Notes under the pieces: model-generated | What the model was told of the DNA's origin: nothing | Databases searched by the model: none | Seen by the model: only the letters and a program-made list of their open reading frames with translations | Translations under genes and position numbers: made by a program | Assembly: GCF_024169245.1 (NCBI RefSeq) | Contig: NZ_JALJWP010000001.1 | Coordinates: forward strand, 1,054,001 to 1,118,000 | Source of the DNA: Pseudomonas koreensis | GTDB lineage: Bacteria > Pseudomonadota > Gammaproteobacteria > Pseudomonadales > Pseudomonadaceae | Direction: 5' to 3' | DNA: 64,000 bases | Part shown: piece by piece, positions 63,590 to 64,000 of the stretch | Position numbering within the stretch: position 1 is the stretch's first letter | Layout of the letters: every line of letters begins with the position of its first letter

Positions 63590-64000
63590 CGCTAGCTCTC
63601 TCGCTGCTCGCCCTGTTCCTGGGCGGCTGCGCCAGCGACCCTGCCGACCGTGACATCAGCGGCACCTGGATCAACCAGGTGGCGATCGATGCCGCCGCCA
63701 AGGGCGGCCCTCTGCGCGAAGCCCTGCAGGCCTACGGCCCGAATCTGGAATGGGACGTCAACACCAAGGCCGGTCAGGCTCGCTACACCAACGGTTTTGA
63801 GAATGTCGAAGGACGGTTGCTGGGCCAAGAGTCCGGCGCCTGGAAAGTCGATTTCTACGGCAGTTCCGCCAGCGAACTGAAACGCGACGGCGGACGCCTG
63901 CAGCAAGCCGCCAGCGACAACGAACCCGAACAACTCTTTGATCGCGCACAGATCCCGGTGCCCGAAGGCGCGCCAATCGGTGCGAGCTTCGAACGCGCGC
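63590..64000 (+). CDS. Lipoprotein (partial, runs off the window)
   Basis: The first 137 residues of a lipoprotein: signal peptide MRKALALSLLALFLGGC with lipobox LGGC, then a soluble domain opening ASDPADRDISGTWINQVAID. I do not recognise the family. The 3' end is beyond the window. Confidence 0.75.

Overview
The window is a GC-rich chromosomal segment from a gamma-proteobacterium, almost certainly a Pseudomonas of the P. fluorescens lineage. Gene content and order match the Pseudomonas block running from cyaA to spoT: cyaA, rnk, cyaY, lysA, dapF, xerC, sutA, amtB, glnK, rep, xpt, dadX, dadA, dadR, kauB, rpmG, rpmB, radC, coaBC, dut, algC, argB, pyrE, crc, rph, gmk, rpoZ, spoT. Nearly every intergenic gap carries paired REP palindromes of the kinds abundant in fluorescent pseudomonads. 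No rRNA, tRNA, integrase, transposase or CRISPR array was seen.

Layout. 1-7.5 kb holds the end of adenylate cyclase, Rnk, frataxin, and the lppL-lysA-dapF-DUF484-xerC-HAD operon, then SutA and a YjbQ protein. 7.7-9.8 kb is the nitrogen operon glnK-amtB, with a sigma-54 promoter and an NtrC-type site. 9.8-12.6 kb holds ubiK, a small accessory islet with an orphan HigA-like antitoxin, and comM. 12.6-25.4 kb carries a periplasmic aldose-epimerase-like protein, a chemoreceptor, a LysR regulator next to a MATE exporter, a c-di-GMP phosphodiesterase, Rep helicase, xanthine phosphoribosyltransferase and an acetyl-CoA hydrolase-family enzyme. 25.5-31.4 kb is a strikingly AT-rich island. 31.4-45.2 kb is amino acid and polyamine catabolism: cytochrome c5, PauR-like regulator, dadX, ridA, dadA, dadR, FAD oxidase, MocR regulator, cardiolipin-synthase-like lipoprotein, MFS permease, KauB-like dehydrogenase and a cupin. 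45.3-64 kb is housekeeping: ribosomal proteins L33 and L28, a solute-binding protein, DNA repair, CoA, dUTP, alginate/LPS precursor, arginine and pyrimidine genes, Crc, GltS, RNase PH, YicC, Gmk, omega subunit, SpoT, RidA and a truncated lipoprotein gene.

The most interesting locus is the island at 25.8-31.4 kb. It encodes a 60-aa peptide whose C-terminus has six cysteines in 13 residues, a 976-aa LanM-type lanthipeptide synthetase, two membrane proteins resembling ABC-exporter transmembrane halves without ATPase domains, and a separate ABC-like ATPase. The last four genes overlap or nearly abut. I read it as an atypical class II lanthipeptide cluster. Three features are unusual. The cyclase domain has Ser where the first zinc-binding Cys is expected (W-S-H-G rather than W-C-x-G). 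The dehydratase domain has Thr where the D-x-H-x-x-N motif has His. The exporter is split into three proteins with no C39 leader peptidase. A strong hairpin and a TTG start lie between the precursor and synthetase genes.
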